A stretch of 64,000 bases of DNA. Source: UBA8296 sp031581145. GTDB taxonomy: Bacteria > Bacteroidota > Rhodothermia > Balneolales > Balneolaceae. Shown here piece after piece: positions 1-8,099 of the stretch (positions are counted from its first letter, which is position 1; every line of letters begins with the position of its first letter). The notes below the pieces were generated by a model. That model saw only the letters and a program-made list of their open reading frames with translations. It did no database searches and was not told where the DNA came from. Location of the stretch: the NCBI GenBank assembly GCA_031581145.1, contig JAVLBP010000001.1, positions 172,908 to 236,907 on the forward strand, read 5' to 3'. A program made the position numbers and the translations under genes.

Positions 1-2
1 CG

Positions 3-881
3 TTTAACCCAACGACAGGAGCCTACGGTGTTGGCTCAGGAGCGTTTATGCTCACGATGGTTTGGGGAATTAAACGGGGACTGTTCTCAAATGAGGCAGG
101 TCAGGGATCTGCACCCATTGCTCATGGAGCCGCAAAAACAGAAGAACCTGTACGTGAAGGGGTTGTAGCCCTACTAGAGCCATTTATTGACACTCTTGTC
201 ATATGCACCATGACAGGGCTTGTGATCATTACAACAGGTGTTTGGGACCAAAAGCATCCTAGCTCTTTTACACCTATTAATGCTGAAGTTGAGTATGTCG
301 TTGATGATACCATGGATCCAGAATCCACAACACTCATTGTGGAGGATGGTGAGGTAACAAATGGCTCCATCATCTTTAACGATGTCGCGATTGAGCCACT
401 TTATGTGGACGACGCAAACACCGAGACGTTTACTGGCCTTATCAATGTGGGTGACGATGTCTCGTTTACGACAATGGACGACGAGGAGGTTGGCCGCTTA
501 CATGGTGCGGTCATTGAAAATGGTGCCCCACTAACTGCTCTTGCGTTTGAAGCTGGGTTGCCCTTTGACGGGGGTCGATATATCGTCACCATTTGTGTGT
601 TAATGTTTGCCATATCCACGTCGATCAGCTGGAGTTATTATGGCGATAGGGCGATTCAATATATCGCAGGTGATCGCTCGATTTTACCCTACAAAGTGAT
701 CTACATTGCCATGCACTTTATAGGAGCAGTCTTGACTCTCGAAGTCATATGGGCGATTGGAGATGTTGCGTTGGGTCTGATGACGTTTCCCAACTTAATC
801 GCATTGTTTGCTCTTTCTGGTGTGGTGTACAAAACGACCAAGGAGTATTTTGATCGTATGGCAACGTCCAGTGACGACTAA
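3..881 (+). CDS. Sodium:alanine symporter family protein (AGCS), C-terminal part, cut by window start
   Basis: Inner-membrane transporter expected to couple Na+ (or H+) entry to uptake of alanine or glycine. The open frame runs from the first bases of the window, so the true start lies outside. Seen: the AGCS signature region GLFSNEAGQGSAP, then REGVVALLEPFIDTLV and the TM segment ending TTGVW, and later SWSYYGDRAIQYI, all typical of the family's second half. Odd: between TTGVW and the next TM segment lies about 95 acidic, soluble-looking residues (roughly bases 246-530), where many family members have a short loop. The C-terminus has two further hydrophobic segments and ends in a short hydrophilic tail. 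Fourteen bases separate it from upp. Family assignment is secure, substrate is inferred. Confidence 0.9.
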   Translation, partial: FNPTTGAYGVGSGAFMLTMVWGIKRGLFSNEAGQGSAPIAHGAAKTEEPVREGVVALLEPFIDTLVICTMTGLVIITTGVWDQKHPSSFTPINAEVEYVVDDTMDPESTTLIVEDGEVTNGSIIFNDVAIEPLYVDDANTETFTGLINVGDDVSFTTMDDEEVGRLHGAVIENGAPLTALAFEAGLPFDGGRYIVTICVLMFAISTSISWSYYGDRAIQYIAGDRSILPYKVIYIAMHFIGAVLTLEVIWAIGDVALGLMTFPNLIALFALSGVVYKTTKEYFDRMATSSDD

Positions 882-895
882 AGATTTATAGATCG

Positions 896-1510
896 ATGAA
901 AGTCTTGGATCACGCACTTGTCCACCACGATTTATGTGCGCTGCGTGCTGCCTCATCCCCCATTGAGGTTTACAGAAACGCGAGCAACCGTATATCCACT
1001 CTTTTGATTGCAGAAGCGCTCAAACATGTAAACACATCCAATGTGTCGGTTCAAACCCCTCTAACCAAGACGGAAGGACGCAGAATTCAAGACGACGTGA
1101 TCGCTGTGGCTGTCTTAAGAGCTGGATTAGCGATGATGGATCCCTTCGCGAAATTGTATCCTCTCGTGAAGGTTGCACATCTCGGCTTTGAGCGTAATGA
1201 GCAAACGCATGAAGCTCGGTGCTATTATCAAAGTTTCCCCCCCATCAGTGAATCATCCAAATTGTTTGTTTGTGACCCTATGTTAGCTACGGGTGGCACC
1301 ATTTGTCAATGTATTGACCGCTGCAAAGAATATGGAGCGCAGCATATTCATGTCGTTAGCCTCATTGGGGCTCCCGAAGGAGTGGCACGAGTCGAGAGTG
1401 AGCATCCAGATTGCCCCATTACATTAGCGACCTTGGACTCACATCTCAATGATCAAGCCTACATTGTACCTGGTTTAGGTGATGCAGGGGATAGAACCTA
1501 CGGCACATAA
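896..1510 (+). CDS. upp: Uracil phosphoribosyltransferase
   Basis: Salvage enzyme making UMP from uracil and PRPP in the cytoplasm. The 204-residue length matches the family. Seen: VLRAGLAMMDP near residues 73-83, the PRPP-binding loop DPMLATGGT near 127-135, and the uracil-binding C-terminal motif PGLGDAGDRTYGT that ends the protein. The ATG at 896 follows the symporter stop by 14 bases with no Shine-Dalgarno sequence. The next gene, a HAD phosphatase, starts 9 bases after its stop, so the two are probably co-transcribed. The family is normally tetrameric and GTP-activated. Assignment is firm because the signature blocks are intact and in order. Confidence 0.95.
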   Translation: MKVLDHALVHHDLCALRAASSPIEVYRNASNRISTLLIAEALKHVNTSNVSVQTPLTKTEGRRIQDDVIAVAVLRAGLAMMDPFAKLYPLVKVAHLGFERNEQTHEARCYYQSFPPISESSKLFVCDPMLATGGTICQCIDRCKEYGAQHIHVVSLIGAPEGVARVESEHPDCPITLATLDSHLNDQAYIVPGLGDAGDRTYGT

Positions 1511-1519
1511 CCCCCTGTT

Positions 1520-2389
1520 ATGGCGCGAGAACACATTGAATACTTTGTATCAGACGTTGATGGGTGTCTAGCCACACCCTTTCAAGAGCCTGACTGGGAC
1601 GCTCTTAGTCAATTACGGGCGTATCATCAACGTGCGCGACGTGATCGGCAGACCAAGGGACACTCTCCCTATCCCCTACTTTCCATTTGCACGGGTCGCC
1701 CCTTAGCCTATACCGAGGCGTTAACTCAATGGCTGGGCGTTCGCACACCTTTTGTTTTTGAAAGTGCTTTGGTCTTTGACCTTGAATCGTATCAAATTTC
1801 AGGAGCGGCTACTCATCGACATGCATGGATTCAAGCAGACCCTACCCATATTCATACGATCACAGCTAGTGGAGACTACGAGCTTGATACGTTTTCATCG
1901 CTTTCACAACACCCTGTTGTTCAGGATATACGCCTCGTGAAAGAGTGGTTTCTCAATGATGTGATCCCAAGGTATCCAGAAATGTCGATTGAGTTTGCAA
2001 AGATTTTGGATGCAGGATTGGTGTGCCATGACCCTAGTCTGGTAGATCTTGTTGAAAAAGAGACACAAGAATATCTAAAACAGCTTGATTTAGATCATCT
2101 TGAAATCCATACCACAGATGTTTCCATCAATGTTCTTCTTGGTGGGAATAACAAAGGGTTGGGGCTCCGGCTCTTAGCAAACACCTTTCAGACACCACTC
2201 TCCCAAATTGCGTACATCGGTGATAGTAGTGGGGATATTCCCGCACTTGATGTGGTTGGACGCCCCTTCACCCCTTCCAATGCACGAAAGAGTGTGCGTG
2301 AACAAAAGCATTACCATCATCTGTCAACCCACACAACGGCCTCCGTCTTGGAAGCATATGAAATTTGTGTAAAGGAAAATAAAGGGTAA
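1520..2389 (+). CDS. HAD-superfamily hydrolase (Cof/MPGP-like phosphatase)
   Basis: Predicted cytoplasmic phosphatase of the haloacid dehalogenase superfamily, 289 residues. Seen: motif I SDVDGCL at residues 11-17 (nucleophile and acid/base aspartates), motif II SICTGRP, and motif IV GDSSGDIPAL near residue 240 with the Mg2+-binding aspartates. A cap domain of the Cof or mannosyl-3-phosphoglycerate phosphatase type would lie between motifs II and IV, with the lysine of motif III in NNKG just before motif IV. All catalytic residues appear present. Substrate cannot be read from sequence. Tight spacing behind upp suggests co-expression, possibly nucleotide or sugar phosphate turnover, but this is inference. 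Confidence 0.75.
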   Translation: MAREHIEYFVSDVDGCLATPFQEPDWDALSQLRAYHQRARRDRQTKGHSPYPLLSICTGRPLAYTEALTQWLGVRTPFVFESALVFDLESYQISGAATHRHAWIQADPTHIHTITASGDYELDTFSSLSQHPVVQDIRLVKEWFLNDVIPRYPEMSIEFAKILDAGLVCHDPSLVDLVEKETQEYLKQLDLDHLEIHTTDVSINVLLGGNNKGLGLRLLANTFQTPLSQIAYIGDSSGDIPALDVVGRPFTPSNARKSVREQKHYHHLSTHTTASVLEAYEICVKENKG

Positions 2390-2452
2390 CGCTTAGTTAA
2401 CATCGCGGAGATACTTTTAGCATTATTACACCTAATGTGTCAATTCTCTGTT

Positions 2453-4408
2453 ATGAAAGCCTCCTTTCTTTTACTCCTTTCCCTTCTTCTCACAGGATAC
2501 GCCACAGCTCAAGATTCATCTACACAAAACACAGATACTCAAACAGCAGATTCTAATCCAACAGATCCGCAATCTGAGAATGAGCATTTTGTCAAGTTTA
2601 GATCACAAGTTGATACCGTCTCACCCTACTTCAAAGTATCGAAAGGTTCGACTTCTAAGAACCCTTGGAGTCATCTAGACTTCTATAATCAAGCAGAAAA
2701 TTTCCAGTTTGCGATCGTCACCGATCGAACAGGCGGAGAGCGTCCAGGCATATTCTCAGTTGGTATTGAAAAATTGAACTTAATGAAGCCTGAATTTGTG
2801 ATGAGCGTGGGGGATCTCATTGAAGGGTACACCGATGATGTTGACCAACTCAATCGTGAATGGGATGAGTTCACTGGATTTATCGATCAGCTAGAGACCC
2901 CATTCTTTTACGTGCCGGGGAATCACGATATCACCAATGAAGTCATGGAGGAGATATGGGAGGAGCGTTTTGGTCGCACCTACTATCATTTCATCTATAA
3001 TGATGTCCTTTTTCTAGCACTCAATAGTGAAGAGGCTATCCAAGGTTCTGGGGGTGGTGGAATTGAAGACGAGCAGTATGAATACATCAAAAAAGTGCTG
3101 GACATGCATCCAGATGTACGCTGGACGATGGTCTTTACGCACCAACCCATGTGGGTATATGAGGATCCTAGACGTTGGTGGGACGTTGAAGCATTGCTTG
3201 CGGATCGCAACCACACCGTGTTTGCTGGACACTACCATAACTACGTGAAGCGTGAACGAAACAACGCGAACTATTACACGCTTGCCACAACTGGAGGTGG
3301 AAGCCGCATGAGAGGGCCCCTGTTTGGCGAATTTGATCATATTGTATGGGTAACAATGACCGATAATGGTCCCGTTGTGGCGAATCTGCTTTTAGATGGA
3401 ATTCTAGATGATGACATTCGGACCGAAGAACTTGCCGACATGGTCAATATGGTCTCCTCTGAGGTAGCTATGACAATACAACCGATCTTTGATCATACTG
3501 TCACACAACAGAAATACACGGCCAAAATTCAAAATTACAGCAATTCCCCCATGAAGGCTGACCTTCAGGTGATGGATGGAACTGGGGCAGAAACGGTGCA
3601 GACCATCCCACTTGATCTAGACCCCAATTCGGTAGTGATGCAAGACTTTTCGGTCAACCATACCGATCCAATCCAAGTAAAAGCCTCGTATGAGTATGCA
3701 TTTGATGGATATCCTGACCTAGAAACAGATCAAACCGTCACGCTAAAACCTCAGTTTTTCCACACACTGGCCGAAACCGATCGCCGTGTCAAAGTTGATG
3801 GAGATTTATCTGAATGGGCTCAGTTGCGATACTCGAGTGCATTTGCCCTTGATATGGAAACAGAGTCACCCGTAGAGTCTGACAATGGCTTCCGCTTTGA
3901 TGTCTCAATGAAAGGTAGGAAGCTCGTCGTCGCTGTAGAGGTGACGGATGACGAATACTATGTTCCGGGAGGAAATCCTCTTAATCAGGATGGAATTGGT
4001 ATTATTATTGATGCCAATCCATTGGATAAAAGCTCCCAAAACAATCTGGATCAAGAAAAGGTCTTCGAAGACTGGTTCCCCTTATTAATCACTCCGTCTG
4101 ACGATGAGGTTAATGAATTAGCCTATCAGTCTATGATTGGCAAATACATGTCGGGTGCGCTGAAACGGACCCCCACGGGCTATACAGCAGAGTTCGAAAT
4201 GCCTCTCAAGGCAATTATGCGACGTATGACCGAGGGGGATGGCACCTTTAGACTCAACGTACTGATGAATGACTTTGACCGTAATGGAGAGTCTCATGTG
4301 ACGCTCGGGTGGAAACCCTCATGGGATCAACCAACCAGCGCTCTTGGATCTGGAACCTTCGCCTTTGATCCTGAAGACGCTATTGAGGACAACACAATCG
4401 AAGAATAA
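2453..4408 (+). CDS. Secreted metallophosphoesterase with C-terminal CBM9/DOMON-like domain
   Basis: Exported calcineurin-like phosphoesterase of about 651 residues. I chose the ATG at 2453, because the product then starts with a clean signal peptide (MKASFLLLLSLLLTGYATAQ); an in-frame ATG lies 18 bases upstream. Seen in order: a Thr/Gln/Asp-rich linker, metal-ligand blocks TDRTGG (~91), VGDLIEG (~120), GNHD (~156), FTHQPMW and GHYHNY, which together form the metallophosphatase core. From about residue 465, VDGDLSEWAQL opens a domain of the CBM9/DOMON-like kind (VDG.L.EW hallmark). Substrate unknown; periplasmic or cell-surface phosphomonoester or nucleotide cleavage is plausible. A TonB receptor follows after about 100 bases. 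No type IX sorting domain was recognised at the C-terminus. Confidence 0.8.
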   Translation: MKASFLLLLSLLLTGYATAQDSSTQNTDTQTADSNPTDPQSENEHFVKFRSQVDTVSPYFKVSKGSTSKNPWSHLDFYNQAENFQFAIVTDRTGGERPGIFSVGIEKLNLMKPEFVMSVGDLIEGYTDDVDQLNREWDEFTGFIDQLETPFFYVPGNHDITNEVMEEIWEERFGRTYYHFIYNDVLFLALNSEEAIQGSGGGGIEDEQYEYIKKVLDMHPDVRWTMVFTHQPMWVYEDPRRWWDVEALLADRNHTVFAGHYHNYVKRERNNANYYTLATTGGGSRMRGPLFGEFDHIVWVTMTDNGPVVANLLLDGILDDDIRTEELADMVNMVSSEVAMTIQPIFDHTVTQQKYTAKIQNYSNSPMKADLQVMDGTGAETVQTIPLDLDPNSVVMQDFSVNHTDPIQVKASYEYAFDGYPDLETDQTVTLKPQFFHTLAETDRRVKVDGDLSEWAQLRYSSAFALDMETESPVESDNGFRFDVSMKGRKLVVAVEVTDDEYYVPGGNPLNQDGIGIIIDANPLDKSSQNNLDQEKVFEDWFPLLITPSDDEVNELAYQSMIGKYMSGALKRTPTGYTAEFEMPLKAIMRRMTEGDGTFRLNVLMNDFDRNGESHVTLGWKPSWDQPTSALGSGTFAFDPEDAIEDNTIEE

Positions 4409-4450
4409 CACAGTCTATATCATCAAGCCAAAGCAACTTGTTAAAAACTT

Positions 4451-4471
4451 GTTCAGGTCAAAGAACTGAAC
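4451..4471. promoter_or_regulatory. Inverted repeat upstream of the TonB receptor
   Basis: GTTCAG at 4451-4456 is mirrored by CTGAAC at 4466-4471 across a 9-base loop, 40 bases before the receptor start. The word AACTTGTT also occurs twice just upstream, 11 bases apart. There is no T tract, so an operator or RNA hairpin is as likely as a terminator. No regulator can be named. Confidence 0.25.
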
Positions 4472-4510
4472 GCACAATCATACGCTCACACCTACCCAAT
4501 CTCACCTATC

Positions 4511-7057
4511 ATGAAAATCCTTTTCTCTCTCGCAATTTCTGTTCTTCTAGCTACCACAGCTTTTGCCCAAAATGTCTCCCTCTCGGGCCGTATTGTCTCA
4601 GAAACAGATGAATCCCTTATTGGAGCGACCGTTCTTCTTGAAACATCTTCCGGTGAGTTTGTGGCTGGAGCTTCGGCTGACCAAAACGGTGTATTCCGAT
4701 TGGAGGCAAGCGCTGGAAACTATCAATTAACAGCCTCTTATGTAGGTTATCGAACGTATGACGAAGCCATTGAATTGAATGGTGATCAAACAATTACCAT
4801 CGTTTTGGAAGAAAATGACCTTGAGTTGCGTGAAGTGGTCGTGACGACACAAAAGCGCGCTCAAAGCAATATCGACGTTCCTGTAGCGGTAAGTAATGTC
4901 TCTGCTGAGTTCATAAGTGAAGCCAATCTTGAATCCTTTGCCTCCCTTTCAGACTACGTGCCAGGTGTCCAAGTTCAAGAGCAGGTGGTTATTCTACCAA
5001 GCTATGTGATTCGTGGGATTACATCTGATAATTCCAGTCTAGCGGTGGAAAATCGAGTTTCTGTTTTTCAGGATAATATCTCCATCTCCAAAGCGATTAG
5101 TGCATACGTTGAGTTTTTTGATATTGATCGAGTAGAAGTCGTTAAAGGGCCTCATGGCACGCTATTTGGTCGTGCAGCACAAATTGGAGCCATCCAAATT
5201 GTGACGAAGAAACCTACGGCTCGTACAGGTGGTAATGTCACACTTGGTTTGGGAAATTACGGGCAAGAGTATGTCCAGGCTACCTTTAACGCCCCTCTCA
5301 TTGAAGACAAGCTATTTGGTCGCGCCGCCATCGTCTACAATCAACGCGATGGCTATGTAGAAAACCTTGCCGGAGGAGACTTACAAGGGAAAAATACCTT
5401 TGCTGCAAGAGTTAGCTACCGTTATATCCCCACCGATAAAATCGTAGCCGATCTTATTCTTAATTACCAAAAAGATGACACCCCAGGAACCTCCTTCAAG
5501 AGTGGCGTTCATGCACCCACCGGCGGTACACTTGACGCAAGTGACCCAGCAGCAATGGAGTCTGGTGAAGATCTGCGAGCTTTCCGTGATGTCTTCGGTC
5601 TTACCTTGAATGTCACAGCTGATCTCTCAGAAACGGTTTCTTTAACCTCTAATACAGGTTTTCGCCAACTCACGGGAGGCGAGGTATTTGACGCGGATGG
5701 AACCCTTGCCAAATTAATCCTTCTTGGTGGATCCTCAGAATATTCACAGTTCTCTCAGGAATTACGCTTCAATTACACAACCAACCGCGTAAACATCGCG
5801 GCGGGTGCAAGCTATTTTACCGATCAAGGTGAATCTAGCTACACTCTGTTTTCCGATGATCGAAGCTTTTTTGCCTTAAATGCTGGCCTTGGCATGATTA
5901 TAGATGGGCAACCCAATTTTAGCTTCTGCTTTCCATCGCCTGAGCAATGTGCATTGCTTGGACCGACTGGCCCCGTGGTGAATCCCGCAACCGGAGGGTT
6001 TGTCTTGCTCAATAACAATGTAGAAGAGAATTTTACTGATGGCGCGGATAACTCATCCTTTGATCTATTTGCGGACATTGAATTTGATCTAACTGATTAT
6101 CTATCACTGGGAGCTGGATATCGTCATACTTGGGAGTCTCTAGAAACGATGTATCACCGCCCTACACCACAGCCAAAAGATGCTTCTGTGCTAAGTCCTA
6201 CTGGACGCTTAATCACGCCTGTGCCAACGTCTGAACGTCTCTACGCCTCAGATGATTTTAGTGCCTCACTATATCGTGCGACGCTCAAAATCAAACCAAT
6301 TGATGCATTCAGTCTCTATGGAACAGTTTCGACGGGTCGCCGCCCATACATTATCCAATTTAATGGGCAAGGGGTTGCAGAAACCTTGGACGACGAAAAC
6401 GTTTTGAGTTATGAAGCTGGGTTTAAAGCCTTTGCACTGGACAGTCGGTTAGAGTTCAACGCCAGTGTCTTTACGTATGAGTGGACAAACTTTATCACGG
6501 ATCTTCCAGACGGTCTCCTTTTTGAAGTCACCGACGCAGGAGCTGCTTCTGCAGTTGGGTTTGAAACCGAGCTTCGTGCACTGATTGCTCCCTTTATGGC
6601 CGTCTATGGGAATTATGCCTACATGGATGCCACATTTGATGATGAAGACAGTGACGGGCAACCACAAGCCTATGCTGGCAATACGTTTCGGTTAACGCCT
6701 GAACACTCTGGAGCCGTAGGGCTACGATTCTTTGCTGACTTTGAAAAGGCTCAGTTTGTGCTAAATCCAAACGTCACATTCAAGTCACAGCACTATTTTG
6801 ATGATAATAATGCTACGATGTATATGAATGAGCTTGGTCAAACGTTTGCACTTGAGGAAGATGGATACAATCTTGCCAACCTTACGGCAGCCTTAACGCT
6901 TAAAGAATCAGGGGTGACCTTTTCCTTCTTTGCCAATAATTTGTTTGATGAGACCTATCTGATTGATGCAGGGAACACTGGTGGGTCAGTCGGCCTACCT
7001 ACGCTCGTAGCAGGTCCAAGACGATTTGTTGGGACAAAAGTGACCTTTGAGTTTTAA
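4511..7057 (+). CDS. TonB-dependent receptor with carboxypeptidase-regulatory-like N-domain
   Basis: Outer-membrane active transporter, 848 residues. Seen: signal peptide MKILFSLAISVLLATTAFA (cleavage before Gln), a carboxypeptidase-regulatory-like domain starting SLSGRIVSETDESLIGATV (about 22-105), a linker with EVVVTTQKR (TonB-box-like), the plug domain with VEVVKGPHGTLFGR (about 210-225), then a long barrel ending in aromatic F, as usual for outer-membrane proteins. The plug and barrel resemble the broad siderophore or organic-ligand receptor group rather than SusC, and no SusD-like partner is adjacent. Ligand unknown. It follows the secreted phosphoesterase in the same direction. The stop lies 11 bases before the direct repeat that borders the toxin-antitoxin cassette. 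Confidence 0.88.
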   Translation: MKILFSLAISVLLATTAFAQNVSLSGRIVSETDESLIGATVLLETSSGEFVAGASADQNGVFRLEASAGNYQLTASYVGYRTYDEAIELNGDQTITIVLEENDLELREVVVTTQKRAQSNIDVPVAVSNVSAEFISEANLESFASLSDYVPGVQVQEQVVILPSYVIRGITSDNSSLAVENRVSVFQDNISISKAISAYVEFFDIDRVEVVKGPHGTLFGRAAQIGAIQIVTKKPTARTGGNVTLGLGNYGQEYVQATFNAPLIEDKLFGRAAIVYNQRDGYVENLAGGDLQGKNTFAARVSYRYIPTDKIVADLILNYQKDDTPGTSFKSGVHAPTGGTLDASDPAAMESGEDLRAFRDVFGLTLNVTADLSETVSLTSNTGFRQLTGGEVFDADGTLAKLILLGGSSEYSQFSQELRFNYTTNRVNIAAGASYFTDQGESSYTLFSDDRSFFALNAGLGMIIDGQPNFSFCFPSPEQCALLGPTGPVVNPATGGFVLLNNNVEENFTDGADNSSFDLFADIEFDLTDYLSLGAGYRHTWESLETMYHRPTPQPKDASVLSPTGRLITPVPTSERLYASDDFSASLYRATLKIKPIDAFSLYGTVSTGRRPYIIQFNGQGVAETLDDENVLSYEAGFKAFALDSRLEFNASVFTYEWTNFITDLPDGLLFEVTDAGAASAVGFETELRALIAPFMAVYGNYAYMDATFDDEDSDGQPQAYAGNTFRLTPEHSGAVGLRFFADFEKAQFVLNPNVTFKSQHYFDDNNATMYMNELGQTFALEEDGYNLANLTAALTLKESGVTFSFFANNLFDETYLIDAGNTGGSVGLPTLVAGPRRFVGTKVTFEF

Positions 7058-7067
7058 TCACTTCGAT

Positions 7068-7091
7068 GATTGTGGAGGTGCGGGGAGTCGA
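7068..7091. repeat. Distal copy of a 24-bp direct repeat of the tmRNA 3' end (att-like)
   Basis: Bases 7068-7091 are identical to 7699-7722, which cover the last 19 bases of the tmRNA gene plus 5 bases of its 3' flank. The identity extends past the RNA end into flanking DNA, as expected from site-specific integration at tmRNA genes. The interval between the copies holds only a toxin-antitoxin pair; no integrase is present. Confidence 0.75.
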
Positions 7092-7105
7092 GTTACTTCG
7101 ACTCC
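7082..7105 (+). terminator. Hairpin after the TonB receptor gene
   Basis: GGGAGTCGA (7083-7091) pairs with TCGACTCCC (7098-7106) across a 6-base loop, followed by the T-rich TGTCTTCTATT. It lies about 25 bases after the receptor stop and could terminate that transcript. The left arm belongs to the copied tmRNA end, so the hairpin may have arisen when that end was duplicated. Confidence 0.45.
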
Positions 7106-7147
7106 CTGTCTTCTATTCTGTTTATTGAGCTAATAAAACAAAAACGA

Positions 7148-7447
7148 CTATCGACGTGTCATCCAAAGTTGGGGGTTACGTCGATGGTGTAAAATTGCGA
7201 CGATTGTAATAACACTTTCTTGTTCAGTAAAGTAAACTGAAAAAGGAAATCGATTAATTAAAGCTCTGCGGACAATATTATTATAAATAATGGGATAATG
7301 TTGTGAGGATTTGATTAAAGAATGAATCTTTACATCAACGCAACGTGCAAACTCTTTCCCTAGACCTGTGTCCTGGCTCTCATACCAATTATATGCGAGG
7401 TCAAAATCTTTTTCGGCTTGTGGGGTAAGAATCAGTGTGTTATACAC
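7148..7447 (-). CDS. RelE/ParE-type toxin of a toxin-antitoxin pair
   Basis: Small basic protein, 99 residues, of the plasmid-stabilisation (ParE/RelE) fold. Seen: the N-terminal LTPQAEKDFDLAYNWYE helix pair, the central IIYNNIVRRALINRFPFSVYF strands and the end IVAILHHRRNP, the usual family pattern (R..L...FPF.i.y......i.v.ai.H..R.p). Family members inhibit gyrase or cleave mRNA; which applies here is not visible. The antitoxin gene lies directly upstream with 3 bases between stop and start, the normal order. By eye the DNA is richer in A+T than its neighbours. The pair is enclosed by a direct repeat of the tmRNA end, suggesting arrival on a small mobile segment. Confidence 0.85.
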   Translation of the reverse strand: MYNTLILTPQAEKDFDLAYNWYESQDTGLGKEFARCVDVKIHSLIKSSQHYPIIYNNIVRRALINRFPFSVYFTEQESVITIVAILHHRRNPQLWMTRR

Positions 7448-7450
7448 GAC

Positions 7451-7663
7451 CTACATGTACTTTTGACGTATGTCGACCCATGATTTAGCGTTAGCTTTAT
7501 CCTCATTAAGAGTTTTTAAACGCTCTTCAAGAAGCTTAGCATGATGCTCTGGTATCTCAACTTTGCCTGGATCAGAGGCTATAGAGTCCCATAAAGCTTC
7601 TACCAAAAGTAACTTTTCATTCTTGTTCAATTTTGATAATTCTTTAAGCAGCGTGTTTTCCAT
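7451..7663 (-). CDS. Antitoxin, addiction-module component family (TIGR02574-like)
   Basis: Seventy-residue acidic/basic helical protein that should bind and neutralise the toxin encoded 3 bases downstream and probably represses the operon. Seen: LNKNEKLLLVEALWDSIA, the conserved core of the putative addiction module component family (KLSxxERLxLxEALWDSL), followed by PEHHAKLLEERLKTL and a C-terminal W..IRQK stretch, where partners of ParE-type toxins contact the toxin. The promoter should lie in the A+T-rich 35 bases between this gene and the tmRNA gene. The match in length, core motif and partner makes the call good. Confidence 0.85.
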   Translation of the reverse strand: MENTLLKELSKLNKNEKLLLVEALWDSIASDPGKVEIPEHHAKLLEERLKTLNEDKANAKSWVDIRQKYM

Positions 7664-7698
7664 ATTGACTGAATGGGTGAATATAGTAAACTAAATTA

Positions 7699-7722
7699 GA
7701 TTGTGGAGGTGCGGGGAGTCGA
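7699..7722. repeat. Proximal copy of the 24-bp direct repeat (tmRNA 3' end)
   Basis: Identical to 7068-7091. It includes the acceptor-stem and T-arm part of the tmRNA 3' end (7704-7722) and 5 flanking bases. Integration here leaves the tmRNA intact because the copied segment restores the end of the gene. Confidence 0.75.
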
Positions 7723-8065
7723 ACCCCGGTCCGAAACCGTAAACCACCAAGCGTCTACATGTGTAGTTAACGTATTGAATCTTACAAGTGGGAGTGCCCG
7801 CCAACAGGCTTCCACTTGCCAGTCTTGAAAAGATTCGCCGCCGACGTCAAGACACCGTCATTGGCTAGACTATGTATAGTTGACATCCAAGTCGCGACCC
7901 ATAGACAAGTCAGCGAGTGGACGGCAAAGCGCGTTTAGGCAGCTAAGCTGTAGTTGTAATCGTTGCCAATTACTGTTTCCATAATGGTTGATTTACGAGA
8001 ACCATTGGACAGTCTCGACATGCAACTTGAGATTTGACGAGCTCCGTCGAATCCGTGACACCCCC
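7704..8065 (-). ncRNA. ssrA: tmRNA (SsrA)
   Basis: Transfer-messenger RNA that rescues stalled ribosomes and appends a degradation tag. The 5' end reads GGGGGUGUCACGGAUUCGAC, the standard tmRNA start, and the 3' end reads GGGGUUCGACUCCCCGCACC then UCCA; the ends pair in a 7-bp acceptor stem (GGGGGUG with CACCUCC, one G-U). The T-loop UUCGA sits in the GGGG/CCCC T-arm. The terminal CCA is not encoded (next bases are CAA), so 3' CCA addition is needed. The tag frame (7935-7967) reads GNDYNYSLAA then UAA if glycine is the resume codon, as in other Bacteroidota tmRNAs. About 362 bases. It lies 34 bases after floA in the same direction. Confidence 0.96.
7935..7967 (-). other. tmRNA proteolysis-tag reading frame
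   Basis: Within the tmRNA, codons GGC AAC GAT TAC AAC TAC AGC TTA GCT GCC TAA encode GNDYNYSLAA. The ending LAA is the usual ClpXP-recognised tail and the NDYNY core resembles the NDENY of Escherichia coli. GGC as resume codon is inferred from the GTAATT-like bases preceding it and from the glycine-first tags of related bacteria. Confidence 0.85.
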
Positions 8066-8099
8066 ATTACGTAAAGAACGACCTTAAATATAACGCTTT

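Noticed and set aside
7068..7110. Fragment of tmRNA end taken as a tRNA gene or second tmRNA
   Set aside because: Only the 3' acceptor and half of the T-arm are copied; the rest of an RNA is absent.
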